This document shows positions 1-9,112 of a stretch of 64,000 bases of DNA, piece after piece. Position 1 is the first letter of the stretch. The number at the start of each line of letters is the position of its first letter. A model generated the notes under the pieces. That model did not search any database and had not been told where the DNA came from. It worked only from the letters and a program-made list of their open reading frames with translations. Source of the DNA: Bin55 sp964572845 (GTDB taxonomy: Bacteria; Pseudomonadota; Gammaproteobacteria; Pseudomonadales; Azotimanducaceae); contig CAZNFX010000003.1 in the NCBI GenBank assembly GCA_964572845.1, positions 1-64,000 of the forward strand, written 5' to 3'. The translations under genes were made by a program, and so were the position numbers.

Positions 1-55
1 CGCCATTGCGTCAGTTTTGATGTCGCCATTGCGTCAGTTTTGGTGTCGCCTGACA
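1..55. repeat. Tandem 23-bp repeat, probable end of an IS21-family element
   Basis: Two adjacent 23-bp units (1-23 and 24-46, one mismatch) begin CGCCATTGCGTCAG, followed by a partial third start (CGCC). The stretch ends in TGACA at 51-55, exactly where an IS1595-type transposase reading frame resumes. Read from the right, it starts TGTCAGGCGACACCAAAACT. Multiple short repeats next to a TG...CA tip, with an AAAACTGAC core, are what I recall of IS21-family ends. The element body would lie left of the window, so the family call is inference. Confidence 0.5.
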
Positions 56-167
56 TCTGGGAACCCCAGCTTCCGCATCGCTTGCTGACAGAGTGCGCCA
101 ACCACCTTCCGGCTCCGTCGAAGATTCAGTATGCCGAAAGCGGGCTGTCATAACTGCAGAGGCGTGT
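56..167 (+). mobile_element. IS1595-family insertion sequence, 3' end remnant
   Basis: Positions 55-153 encode the last ~32 residues of an IS1595-family transposase (WEPQLPHRLLTECA..., stop TAA at 151-153), followed by a terminal inverted repeat ending at about 167 (GAGGCGTGT). The stretch matches the 3' end of the second remnant at 10231-10712: I count about 17 differences in 112 aligned bases. Everything 5' of the WEPQ motif is missing, replaced by the repeat-bearing DNA at 1-55. It is a dead remnant, useful as a boundary of the defence island. Confidence 0.75.
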
Positions 168-679
168 ATTACAATTGTCTGTGGAGTCTTCACTTGATGC
201 CAACAAGCAATTGCTATCATTGTTTTTGGTTTAAGGAAGTCAGCCGATGCACAGACTTGGGAGTTTGTTGCGAGTTCTAATGAGAAGTTTCACGCTTCAG
301 ATTTGAGCAATTCAAGACCTTGGGGAGGGTTAAGTGAGAAACCTGAGCAGTGTCGAGAGCCCATCTTCCCATTCGAACTGCCAACCGCTACGTCGTTGTA
401 GCGTTTGCCACCAATCGATCTGAATATGAGAAGGTCCCACATGTGCTGACTCAGCCGACCCAAGCGTAACGTATGCAGGCGTTATGGGCAGAACGATTTT
501 TGTAGTCTTATTCTGTAATTGAGGCGTGAACTCTTGATTGTGCCACCGCCGTCTTCTTTCTTGCCGACAGCAAAGTGGTATTGTGAGCCAATGCAAAACG
601 ACAATACATCCAAAGTCTCCTCGATTGGCCAAGTACTCCCCATAAGTACAAGCATGTACGCCAAACTGCACAACTAACT
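168..679. other. Stretch without a supported gene
   Basis: About 510 bases between the IS1595 remnant and the methylase gene. A 113-codon minus-strand frame (330-671) is open, but it has no recognised motif, competes with two overlapping frames on the same strand, and starts only about 9 bases from the divergent methylase start. I do not annotate it as a gene. The promoter of the methylase operon should lie here, but I see no convincing -35/-10 pair. Confidence 0.4.
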
Positions 680-1540
680 ATGCCTGACTCCAAACATGAG
701 ACTCAACACAAACGTTCGTTCGACTCGAGCCCGTTCCCTCTCGTTCCCTTCCTGAAGTGGGCAGGCGGCAAGCGATGGCTTGTTAGAGAGCATCTCCGAC
801 TTTTTCCGAGTTCATATGAACGTTACATCGAACCATTTCTAGGCGGAGGATCTGTATTTTTTGCTCTCCAACCACAGAGGGCTATGTTGTCAGATTTGAA
901 CCCTCGGCTCATTGAAACCTACCAACAAGTACGGGACAATCCTGAATATATCGAAAAGATTCTACGCCAACATGATCGACTCCACAACAAGAACTACTAC
1001 TACGAAATGCGACAAAAGAACTATCCGCGTTCTCCATCCCTACGCGCTGCACAATTTATTTATCTCAATAGGACCTGTTGGAATGGATTATACCGAGTTA
1101 ATTCAATAGGAAAATTCAATGTCCCGAGAGGAACCAAAAGTCGCGTATTGCTTAATAGTGATAATTTTATTTCCATATCCCACGCACTTAAACGTTCAAC
1201 CATAGTATCCCAAGATTTCTCGAAAACACTTCAAAAAGCCGGAAAAGGTGACTTTGTATATGTAGATCCTCCATATACGGTTAAGCATAAATACAATGCA
1301 TTCACCAAGTACAACGAAAAAATATTCAGTTGGGAGGATCAAATTAGACTTCGAAACGAAATTCGTTCCGCCATTGATCGAGGAGCACAAATTGCAATAT
1401 CAAACGCAGATCATCAATCAATAAGGTACCTATATCGAGACATAGGTACCATGATTGACATATCTCGTAACAGCGTGATTGCTGCTAATCGTAGTCACCG
1501 TGGAAGGGTAGATGAATTACTTATTTTGTCGTGGAAATGA
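680..1540 (+). CDS. D12-class DNA adenine N6-methyltransferase (Dam-like)
   Basis: Transfers a methyl group from S-adenosylmethionine to adenine in DNA. The 286-residue product has the D12 (Dam/DpnIIA) layout: FLKWAGGK (24-31) and EPFLGGGS (51-58) for cofactor binding, SDLNP (71-75), and the catalytic DPPY at 196-199. Length fits the family. No DpnII-type endonuclease follows; instead the stop codon overlaps the start of a membrane protein (ATGA) and a DGQHR-domain gene follows that. It is therefore part of an unusual three-gene operon rather than a housekeeping dam. Codon use is visibly more A+T-rich than in the chromosomal genes further right, consistent with transfer. Target sequence (GATC or other) cannot be read from the gene. 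Confidence 0.93.
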   Translation: MPDSKHETQHKRSFDSSPFPLVPFLKWAGGKRWLVREHLRLFPSSYERYIEPFLGGGSVFFALQPQRAMLSDLNPRLIETYQQVRDNPEYIEKILRQHDRLHNKNYYYEMRQKNYPRSPSLRAAQFIYLNRTCWNGLYRVNSIGKFNVPRGTKSRVLLNSDNFISISHALKRSTIVSQDFSKTLQKAGKGDFVYVDPPYTVKHKYNAFTKYNEKIFSWEDQIRLRNEIRSAIDRGAQIAISNADHQSIRYLYRDIGTMIDISRNSVIAANRSHRGRVDELLILSWK

Positions 1541-2124
1541 AATATACTCTTACAAATAGTGCGTACATTACACCGCGTCAAATCTATATGAGAACAATAC
1601 AATGGAGAAATGGGCTATTGCCCGATGCTTTATCTTCACTAGGCGAGGCTCTAGCTGTTTTGGCAATATCTTCGCTATCATTGATGATACTGAGTATACA
1701 GTATGGTTTGAATAATGCAGACGTAAAATTCATTGAAGCATTCCTTCAGACTATACTTTCAACACTCCAACCGACTGAGATGATTGTGTATGTAACCGGA
1801 ATTCTATCAACCACTACGGCATATTTCTTATTTAGGCCAAAAGTTGTTAAGAGATACTTTGTCCGGTTTACGTTCGTTTTTTTAGCAACTTTTACAATAT
1901 TTTACTTTGCAACTCCATTGTTCATTTCTGGTCTGGATACGACTCCAAGTAATCAGGGATTTGCAACTACACTGGCTCTAATCCTTGGAACTATGGCTGG
2001 TGTTATCTGGTTTTTCTCCCTATTCACACAACGTCGATTGTTCGAAAATGGTTCTATGAGACTGAAGGGCGATGCAAGAGCAAGAGAAATTGCAAAAAAT
2101 ATAGAGAAGTTGTCATCTAAGTGA
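1537..2124 (+). CDS. Four-helix membrane protein of the methylase-DGQHR operon
   Basis: Unrecognised 195-residue inner-membrane protein. I see about four hydrophobic segments: LGEALAVLAISSLSLMILSI, EMIVYVTGILSTTTAYFLF, FTFVFLATFTIFYFATPLFI and ATTLALILGTMAGVIWFFSL, then a short charged cytoplasmic tail. The ATG at 1537 overlaps the methylase stop; a GTG two codons earlier (1531) is also open. The stop overlaps the GTG start of the next gene (GTGA at 2121-2124), so all three genes are translationally coupled. In such a setting a small membrane protein could be an effector or sensor, but no domain supports this. Confidence 0.8.
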   Translation: MKYTLTNSAYITPRQIYMRTIQWRNGLLPDALSSLGEALAVLAISSLSLMILSIQYGLNNADVKFIEAFLQTILSTLQPTEMIVYVTGILSTTTAYFLFRPKVVKRYFVRFTFVFLATFTIFYFATPLFISGLDTTPSNQGFATTLALILGTMAGVIWFFSLFTQRRLFENGSMRLKGDARAREIAKNIEKLSSK

Positions 2125-3254
2125 ACTACACCATTACAGCCAAAGCTCTTCGGATATGTCAACCCATCGGTGAGTACTATTTGGTTGCAATGCAAGCACA
2201 AGACTTGGTCAAGGTGTCATATGCCGATGTGCGTAAGTTGGAAGATAGTGAACTTGACTCATATATGGGTATTAATCGACGGTTGACTCCGGGACGCGTC
2301 AAACAGTTACGTTCATATGTTAATACTCATGACGCTACGTTTCCTACCAGTATTATTCTAGCAGTGGAGGAAAAGAACGTATCGTACGATCAGAGTAACG
2401 GCGAAATCAATTTGATTGCATCAACTGAGGATGGCTTGGAACGAATTGCCAAGATAATCGATGGACAGCATCGTATCGCTGGTTTATTGGAGTTAGACGA
2501 AAAAATAGAGTTCGAACTAGGAGTGGCAATTTTTGTTGGTACCGATCTGGCGACTCAGGCAAATATCTTTGCGACTGTTAATCTCGCACAAACAAAGGTA
2601 AATCGAAGTCTTGCATATGATCTATTGGATTACGAACGAAAGCGTAGTCCCCAAAAATCAGCGCATCATATTACAGTGGCTTTAGATCAAATTGAGGGTA
2701 GTCCATTTTACAGAAGAATTAAGAGACTTGGTGTTGCGACATCCGGAAGACAGGAGGAAACACTAACACAAGCCGTCGTAGTAGAAATGTTGCTTAGGTT
2801 CATGACTAACGATCCCATGGGTGATAGAGATACTTTTTTTAGACGGCTAAAGCTAGAAAAACCCAGTGATACGGATTTAGTACGGATGCCCTTTCGAGGT
2901 TTCTTCCTGCAAGAAAACGAAGAAGATATAACACGAATATTGTTGTCCTACTTCAGTGCAGTCAAGAGTACTTGGCCAAATTCGTGGGCTGACTTAGAAT
3001 CGCAAGGCAATGTACTTCCGAAAACGAATGGATTTCGGGCGTTGATGCGATTCCTCAAACAAGCGTATGCTCGTATCTGGAAGGACAGAATCGGTCTAGT
3101 GCCAAGTCAAGAGGACTTCGAAAACATTCTCGCAGAAGTAGAATTAAGCGACGACGACTTTAACGTCGAGAACTTTCCCGCCGGTACTAGTGGTGAATCC
3201 CGATTGTTTAACTTTCTTATGGACTCGCTGGAAACGACAAAAGCGGACAATTAG
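2121..3254 (+). CDS. DGQHR-domain protein (DndB-like)
   Basis: A 377-residue protein with the signature DGQHR motif at 114-118 (KIIDGQHRIAGL) and the following conserved region FATVNLAQTKVNRSLAYDLL. The DGQHR family includes DndB, which regulates DNA phosphorothioation, and DpdB of the deazaguanine DNA-modification system; members sit beside DNA-modifying enzymes. Here the partner is a D12 adenine methylase and a membrane protein, not Dnd or Dpd genes. Translation starts at GTG 2121, overlapping the upstream stop. The C-terminal half is helical with an acidic stretch (ELSDDDF). Role is inferred only from family and neighbours. Confidence 0.85.
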   Translation: MNYTITAKALRICQPIGEYYLVAMQAQDLVKVSYADVRKLEDSELDSYMGINRRLTPGRVKQLRSYVNTHDATFPTSIILAVEEKNVSYDQSNGEINLIASTEDGLERIAKIIDGQHRIAGLLELDEKIEFELGVAIFVGTDLATQANIFATVNLAQTKVNRSLAYDLLDYERKRSPQKSAHHITVALDQIEGSPFYRRIKRLGVATSGRQEETLTQAVVVEMLLRFMTNDPMGDRDTFFRRLKLEKPSDTDLVRMPFRGFFLQENEEDITRILLSYFSAVKSTWPNSWADLESQGNVLPKTNGFRALMRFLKQAYARIWKDRIGLVPSQEDFENILAEVELSDDDFNVENFPAGTSGESRLFNFLMDSLETTKADN

Positions 3255-3409
3255 CAGACTCTCGAGAGGTCTATGTCTTGCTATCAATAATAGTGGGAAT
3301 TTTTCGTTGTAGGGAGATTTCGTCGTTCACGGCTACGCGGCCTCGCGTTCCCGACTGGCTTCCTCGAGCTTGCTGAGAAGTGCGAGAGCTGAACAATTCC
3401 TCAACAAAG

Positions 3410-6391
3410 TCAAGAGTGTCCAGTGTGGACAAGTAAGTCGTCGATACTGGAAGCGACTTCATACCTTGCAGGATCAGTAGTTACTTTAAGTGCCTCGAAG
3501 TGAGCTCTGCCACATTCGATTTTTGCGGCCTCGTTTAGACGAAGGTCTTCATAGTTCATGCTCCCTTTCGTCTCTACTACAAAATAAAGGTTCTCACTGT
3601 CATCGGTTTCAATTACAACAGCCCAATCTGGATTGTAACTGCCCAACGGTGTGGGCACCGTGAACCATCTCGGTAGCTTTGCATAGACCTTTACGGCCGT
3701 GTTCTTCTCAAGCTGATCCGCAAACCGTGCTTCGTTCTTTGCCTCGTATATGACCTTATCGTAAACCGACTTTTTGGCTTCCAGCATGTTCTTTAAGTAT
3801 CCAGTGAGTTCTTCTTGTAGGAATAGCTCTTGTGCATAGTAGGACTCATCTCCCACACGTTGATACTTGATCCCGTCCACCAATGCCTTACGTTTGCAGC
3901 GATTGATAGCTTGAGTCGCAAGGTCGATAAACATTTGCGGGTTGTGGACAAAATCGTCTAGGCGTTGGCTCAAGACTAGGATTTTGTGAATACTCTTCCT
4001 TGTTAGTTGTGTCCGATTCTGAAGTTCAGTGAGAAGGTCGGGCAGCTTGATGTCCTTCTCCGTAATAGTAATCGGGGCTGAATCTGCAGTATCGCTCGCT
4101 TCCAGTCCAGATTGACCGATTACGATGCTGGCCTTACTCCACTGCAAACGAGTTCTTGGTAATGGAGGCGCATTGTTCAGCTTAGTGGCGCATTCTTCAA
4201 TTAAGTCCTTGTTGTTGAACGATATACGGTACGTGGTCTTGTACTTGATGCGGTCCCATAGCGCTTTGAACTCTGTGCTTTCCAAAACGGCTTGGCGCCG
4301 CCGAATGGACTGACGATCATCTGCGTTTTTGATTTCGAGCCGGCCCGCCAGCTTGAGTAACACGGAAATGATCATTGATTTCTCCGCGGCAAACTCGTTT
4401 GGAAGTACAAACTTTTCGTCTCTTATAGCAACACGGAGACTGTCTTGTATTCGTCCCTCGGAGTCTATGTAGGATGACTTCTGCAAGAATCGGTTAATAG
4501 CAAGCGACTTTTCGAATCCAAGCGTCTCTGCTCTGCCATCTTTGCCAACAGTGTGTATAGCAGAAAATTGGTGGGCTTGAACAACACCAAAACGGATTCC
4601 TGTGTCTCTTTCAATTTCGCGTTGTAAATTAAAGGCGAAATTCTCATAGCTCTCATTCGCAATCACCGTCAGCGTGTTTACCTCGAATCCGCGCAATCTT
4701 TCTCCCTTTTGATTGACACAGAGACGCAGGCCACGTCCGATGGTCTGACGACGTTCTCGTTCAGTTTGAATGTTTCTCAGAGAACAAATCTGGAAGACAT
4801 TTGGGTTATCCCAACCCTCGCGTAACGCTGAATGGGAGAAAATGAATCTGAGAGGCTCTTGAAGATTCAAAATCCTCTCTTTTTCTCTCATAATAAGGTT
4901 ATAGGCGCGCTCGGCGTTCTCACGATTCGATTGGTTGTTCTCGGCGGTATCAGTCCATGTACCTGCTCGATCAATAGAAAAGTAACCTCCATGGACCGCT
5001 TCAACCTCTGTTTCGAGGTCGTTAGCAGAGATTTGAGAACGATAGTTAGGATGGTTCGAAAGTCGTCGATACTCTTCCTCAAATAGTTGTGCGTAGACTC
5101 CCTTAGTCAAACTACCATCTTTGTCAATTCTGCGATAACGTTGCACGGCGTCGATGAAGAATAAACTGAGAACCTTGACACCCAACGGACGGAAGCGTTT
5201 CTCTTTGTCAAGGTGCTCACGAATAGTTCGTCGAATCATTTCGCGCTGAAGGGCTAGAGTGTCTATATCCCCCCAGGCTTCGCCCGTTTTCAGATAGTGT
5301 TCACCTCCAGGAACAAGTAGCTCAAGAAATGTATTGCTCCTTTCAGCACTAATCTCCCCGATGCGGCAATTACTATATACAGCACGCCTCGTCTCGTGTT
5401 CAAGGTCGTAACCATCTTGAACAGTCCTCTCGACACGTCGAACATGTCCCGACGACTCAACATCAAGCTCAACTCGTGCACTGATAGCTCCACGTTTGCG
5501 ATTTACCGAGAGCAATCGGATGTAAGGTTTATTGTGTGCATCTTCAACGGTTGCCGACGCAACCTCAATCTGCTTGACAAGCTGACGTTGGAATGCATCG
5601 ACCGCATCAAGCCGATAAACCATGTGGTAGCGGTCGACATGTGTTGCCGAATAACGTAGGGTGCAAAGCGGATTCATCTTTAGTAGTGCTTCTTTTCCTC
5701 GTCCCGCAAGTCCTCCATCTACGCTTTGGGGCTCATCCACAATCAGAATCGGTTGCGTTGCTCTAATGAGGTCTATAGGTTTCTCTCCACCGGTCCTCTC
5801 GCTATTCTTGTAAAGATTGTTAATGTCCTTCTTGTTTATCGCACCTACTGTCACGATCATGATTTGGATTTGTTGGCTCGTGGCAAAATTACGTACCTGA
5901 CCCAACCGTGCCGAATCATAGACAAAGAACTCGAACGGAGTACCCGAATAGAGTGACCGGAAATGATCATCGGTCATTTGAATTGACTTGTAGACACCTT
6001 CCTTTATGGCAAGAGAAGGCACTACGATCACATATTTCGTGAACCCATACCTCTTGTTAAGCTCGAAAATCGTGCGGATGTAGACGTAGGTCTTCCCAGT
6101 ACCAGTTTCCATCTCCACGGTAAAGTCTCCCGACGAAATCGAGTCCGAAGGTGGTAGTCCATTTCGTAATTGAACTTCTTTGAGATTGGTGAGAATTTGG
6201 TCGTCGTTAAGGGACAGTTGGTTACCGATTCCTAGTCCAGATTCAGATATACCCAATTGATTCTGAGTTGCTAACCAATCTCTGGCTAAACTGAACTCGC
6301 TTCTGCATATTTCCTGTCCTCTGAATAAATCGCAAACTGAGTTCACAGCGTTCAGCTGAAAATCAAGATTTGGTTCGAAATGCAACTTCAT
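3410..6391 (-). CDS. res: Type III restriction enzyme, Res subunit
   Basis: ATP-dependent helicase-nuclease that works with Mod to cut DNA between two unmethylated sites. The 993-residue product starts MKLHFEPNLDFQLNAV, the usual Res N-terminus, so I place the start at ATG 6391 although the frame stays open to 6487. Walker A is METGTGKT (94-101), the DEAD-like motif is VDEPQ, and motif VI reads QTIGRGLRLCVN. Near the C-terminus NPDWAVVIE followed by FVVETKG is a PD-(D/E)xK nuclease. No frameshift is visible. It lies downstream of mod but 368 bp away, further than usual, and converges with the DGQHR gene. Confidence 0.94.
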   Translation of the reverse strand: MKLHFEPNLDFQLNAVNSVCDLFRGQEICRSEFSLARDWLATQNQLGISESGLGIGNQLSLNDDQILTNLKEVQLRNGLPPSDSISSGDFTVEMETGTGKTYVYIRTIFELNKRYGFTKYVIVVPSLAIKEGVYKSIQMTDDHFRSLYSGTPFEFFVYDSARLGQVRNFATSQQIQIMIVTVGAINKKDINNLYKNSERTGGEKPIDLIRATQPILIVDEPQSVDGGLAGRGKEALLKMNPLCTLRYSATHVDRYHMVYRLDAVDAFQRQLVKQIEVASATVEDAHNKPYIRLLSVNRKRGAISARVELDVESSGHVRRVERTVQDGYDLEHETRRAVYSNCRIGEISAERSNTFLELLVPGGEHYLKTGEAWGDIDTLALQREMIRRTIREHLDKEKRFRPLGVKVLSLFFIDAVQRYRRIDKDGSLTKGVYAQLFEEEYRRLSNHPNYRSQISANDLETEVEAVHGGYFSIDRAGTWTDTAENNQSNRENAERAYNLIMREKERILNLQEPLRFIFSHSALREGWDNPNVFQICSLRNIQTERERRQTIGRGLRLCVNQKGERLRGFEVNTLTVIANESYENFAFNLQREIERDTGIRFGVVQAHQFSAIHTVGKDGRAETLGFEKSLAINRFLQKSSYIDSEGRIQDSLRVAIRDEKFVLPNEFAAEKSMIISVLLKLAGRLEIKNADDRQSIRRRQAVLESTEFKALWDRIKYKTTYRISFNNKDLIEECATKLNNAPPLPRTRLQWSKASIVIGQSGLEASDTADSAPITITEKDIKLPDLLTELQNRTQLTRKSIHKILVLSQRLDDFVHNPQMFIDLATQAINRCKRKALVDGIKYQRVGDESYYAQELFLQEELTGYLKNMLEAKKSVYDKVIYEAKNEARFADQLEKNTAVKVYAKLPRWFTVPTPLGSYNPDWAVVIETDDSENLYFVVETKGSMNYEDLRLNEAAKIECGRAHFEALKVTTDPARYEVASSIDDLLVHTGHS

Positions 6392-6759
6392 ACTTAATGG
6401 GAGCGCTCTCTGACTTTGTCTAACCGTTTTTGGTTCGTGCAAGCAGTGGACGTTGGCTGAACACCGAAGAGCCCAAAATGCTAGCAAATGAAGCGCGCAA
6501 AAGACACATCTACATTGTTGCCATGACTTTCATAGTAACTAAGCGGCCATTTGTAGACTCAAACGGGACGCGGAAAGGATACACGCTGCTTCCTTCTGAA
6601 ATGGGTGTTTGATTTTTCCATAACGTATGTTCAACTCGCTAAAGTGATTTCGCATCTTGAAATTCAAGCACCGGATAAAGAGAGCAAGTTCTCAACTTCA
6701 AACTAACGCTAGAACGGTCGGCAATTACGCTTGGAGTCCCTAGAAAACGGACCTGGTAA
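6392..6759. other. Long mod-res spacer
   Basis: 368 bases separate the mod stop from the res start, whereas type III pairs are usually adjacent or overlapping. The Res frame extends 32 codons upstream (to 6487) but lacks Res-like residues there. No other gene is supported. The spacer may hold a separate res promoter or the scar of a lost small gene. Confidence 0.4.
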
Positions 6760-8655
6760 CTAGAGGCTCTTAACGTTTGTGAGGCCACGTTGTTCGAGAA
6801 TGGCTGCGATGTTAGTCTTACAGACGTCGTCCACAAAGGCGTTGTCCCGAAAAACCACCGTCGTCTCTCCCGAAGAATCCAGGGAGTCATGCCAATCTGC
6901 AATTCCCATTGCTAGGGGTTCTACATCACATCTAGCAATTGTTTGATCCATGCAAATCATTAGGTCTCCACTCTCTACTGCAAATACTGTTTTATTCGAG
7001 ATCGTTCGCTTGCTTACCGCGACACATAAGTCAATACCTCGACGCAGTAGCAGCTCATACAAGATGTCCTGCTCCGATCGGTTGGGCTCTACATGTTCGA
7101 GACTCTTGCGAAGTGCGGAATCCAAGTCCTTCGGATGTGGGTCCCAAACGCGAATGTTAGATGTATCTAGCTTGAAAACGCGAAAACCCAAATCGCCTTT
7201 GAAATGTTGGTTCGTGCTTCTTAGTGAGGATCCCACGCGCCGAAGGCGCTCTTTCGTAATCTCAGCGATCGTATGAGGTCTATCAATCGAATCGCAAAAT
7301 TGCGCTGCAGTCCTACCAATTTCACGTGCATCGAACGGCTCGGGTAGCTGAACTAGAATAAATCGTCGTTGGCCATCGTCTTCAATGTTTGCTTCCCATA
7401 CAGCCTGCGCTGTCGTTCCAGATCCTGCAAAAAAATCTAAGACAATCGCTTCAGTATCGTTGACCAGACGTAAGAGGTAACGAATTAATTTAGTCGGTTT
7501 CGGTTGCGGGAAAACCTTGTCCTGACCCAGGGCTTCCCGCAGTTCTTTTGTTCCGTCAGAGTTGTACCCCACCACTTCGCTCTTCAAAATCGTGTCTGGC
7601 GGAACACCTTCTTGCACTTCCCTAAGAAATCTCTTTGCCATAGGTTGATTCGATCCGAATTGGATGCGGTTCTCTACCTCCATTCTCGTTAAAGTCTCAC
7701 GCGAGTAGCGAGGGAAGCTTCCTGCTGGAGCTGACCATGTGACTCCATTGACAAATGTGTGCGTATAGGGCTTATAGTAGTTTCTGGCATGTAATGGATC
7801 TAGCTTGTACGGTCCACGACCATCCTGGTCATTTAGGCGGTAGTCTTTGGACTTGTCCTTAGGTTCGCGAATATTTCGAGATTTCTCTTCACTAAACCAG
7901 TTCTTGTTTACTCCATAGACAAGCAAAAAGTCTGCATGCAAATTGAAGTCAGCGCTGGAATTTCTTACTGTGTGCATTGCTTTACGAGTCAGAATCGCAA
8001 AAAAATTCTCGCTGCCAAAAATCTCATCCATCACAAGCCGAAGATTTGCTAACTCAACGTGATCTATTGATGCAAATATAAGTCCATCATTACTTAATAA
8101 GGTTCTCGCCAATCTAAGTCTCGGATATATCATATTTAACCAATCTGTGTGAAATCTTCCAGAAGCTTCTGTATTTGAAGAAAAAGGTTTATTGGATGAG
8201 TCGGTTTGACCGGTTAGAATCAAATAGTTTCGAATACTATCTTGATACTTGTCAGCATATATAAAGTCCTTTCCTGTGTTGTAGGGAGGGTCAATATAGA
8301 TAAGTTTGACTCTACCAGCATAACTTTTCTGCAGGAGCTTCAGAATCTCTAAATTGTCTCCTTCAATCATCAGGTTTGGGGATGTGTCCCAGTTAACACT
8401 ATCTTCAGGAGCGGGGCGTAACGTTCCTACTGAAGGAAGGAGCGCGAACTGTCGAGCAGATCTCTTTCCGAACCAATCTAGGCCATACTTTTCGTTGCTT
8501 TCATCCGCAGCCTCGCCAAGAATATGCCTAAACACTTCAAAGTCGACTTTCCCATCAGTGAATACTTCGGGAAATAGACGCTTGAATTGTTTCAGCTTGT
8601 CCCCTTTGATGTCCAAGGAGCAAAATTCTGGATCAGTCCTGTCAATTTTCTGCAT
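6760..8655 (-). CDS. mod: Type III DNA methyltransferase, Mod subunit
   Basis: Site-specific adenine-N6 methyltransferase and specificity subunit of the type III system. The 631-residue protein has DPPYNTGKDF (motif IV, 122-131) well before the cofactor-binding motif FFAGSGTT, the order of beta-class enzymes to which type III Mod belongs. The central region between them should be the target-recognition domain. The N-terminus (LKQFKRLFPEVF, LMIEGDNLEILKLL) is typical of the family. Start ATG 8655 follows a weak AGGGA. On the opposite strand a TTGACA at 8738-8733 could be a -35 element, without a clear -10. Transcription runs toward res. Confidence 0.94.
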   Translation of the reverse strand: MQKIDRTDPEFCSLDIKGDKLKQFKRLFPEVFTDGKVDFEVFRHILGEAADESNEKYGLDWFGKRSARQFALLPSVGTLRPAPEDSVNWDTSPNLMIEGDNLEILKLLQKSYAGRVKLIYIDPPYNTGKDFIYADKYQDSIRNYLILTGQTDSSNKPFSSNTEASGRFHTDWLNMIYPRLRLARTLLSNDGLIFASIDHVELANLRLVMDEIFGSENFFAILTRKAMHTVRNSSADFNLHADFLLVYGVNKNWFSEEKSRNIREPKDKSKDYRLNDQDGRGPYKLDPLHARNYYKPYTHTFVNGVTWSAPAGSFPRYSRETLTRMEVENRIQFGSNQPMAKRFLREVQEGVPPDTILKSEVVGYNSDGTKELREALGQDKVFPQPKPTKLIRYLLRLVNDTEAIVLDFFAGSGTTAQAVWEANIEDDGQRRFILVQLPEPFDAREIGRTAAQFCDSIDRPHTIAEITKERLRRVGSSLRSTNQHFKGDLGFRVFKLDTSNIRVWDPHPKDLDSALRKSLEHVEPNRSEQDILYELLLRRGIDLCVAVSKRTISNKTVFAVESGDLMICMDQTIARCDVEPLAMGIADWHDSLDSSGETTVVFRDNAFVDDVCKTNIAAILEQRGLTNVKSL

Positions 8656-8955
8656 TCATTTGGTCCCTAGAGTGAAGCCTTGCATTTATTGAAGTTAGAC
8701 TCTATGTCTTGTCGTGCATTGTGTTGTTTTTTTGTCAACCAACTGCTACTTACTTCCAGTACCTTCGAGTGTATCTACCTTCGTTTTCCCATAGCGCTTT
8801 CGCTGGCTCTTGATTTGAGGCGTTCGTCCATAATTCTGTTCAGACTACATTGTTCCCCTCTGGTCTGTTGAAAGCACTGATGTTCGCACACGACAGCAGG
8901 AGGAATTCCACTTCGACACTTCGACCTTCTCTCGAGAGATAGCCCCACCTGATCA
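8656..8955. other. Stretch upstream of mod without a gene
   Basis: About 300 bases between the mod start and the DUF5615 remnant. It presumably holds the mod promoter. No frame in it resembles a protein. Confidence 0.35.
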
Positions 8956-9112
8956 TCAGAAAACGCAATGCTCTCGGACTATGTTCACCTGTTGTCGAAC
9001 TCGCAACCAAGCTGTGTTCTCTAGTACGACAATGGCCAACTTACTGTGTGTAAGATTCTGTTGATGTCGTATGTCTTGATCTGAGGTCACAAGAACTTCG
9101 TAGCCTTCTACA
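8956..9112 (-). pseudogene. DUF5615 PIN-like toxin, C-terminal remnant
   Basis: In one minus-strand frame this encodes EGYEVLVTSDQDIRHQQNLT and then HSKLAIVVLENTAWLRVRQQ, which match the C-terminal half of DUF5615 PIN-like proteins (acidic residue after VLVT, then the QQNL and AIVVL motifs). Its N-terminal half lies at 9957-9835 on the same strand, separated by about 720 bp of inserted DNA. It can only be a relic. Confidence 0.72.

Noticed and set aside
1..46. Repeats at the left edge as a CRISPR array
   Set aside because: Only two 23-bp units directly adjacent with no spacers between them; they abut an IS remnant instead. No cas gene is present.
330..671. 113-codon minus-strand frame before the methylase gene
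   Set aside because: No motif, no convincing start, overlapping competing frames and only about 9 bases to the divergent methylase start.
6392..6487. Longer Res protein starting at 6487
   Set aside because: The extra residues have no family similarity, while MKLHFEPNLD at 6391 is the usual Res start.
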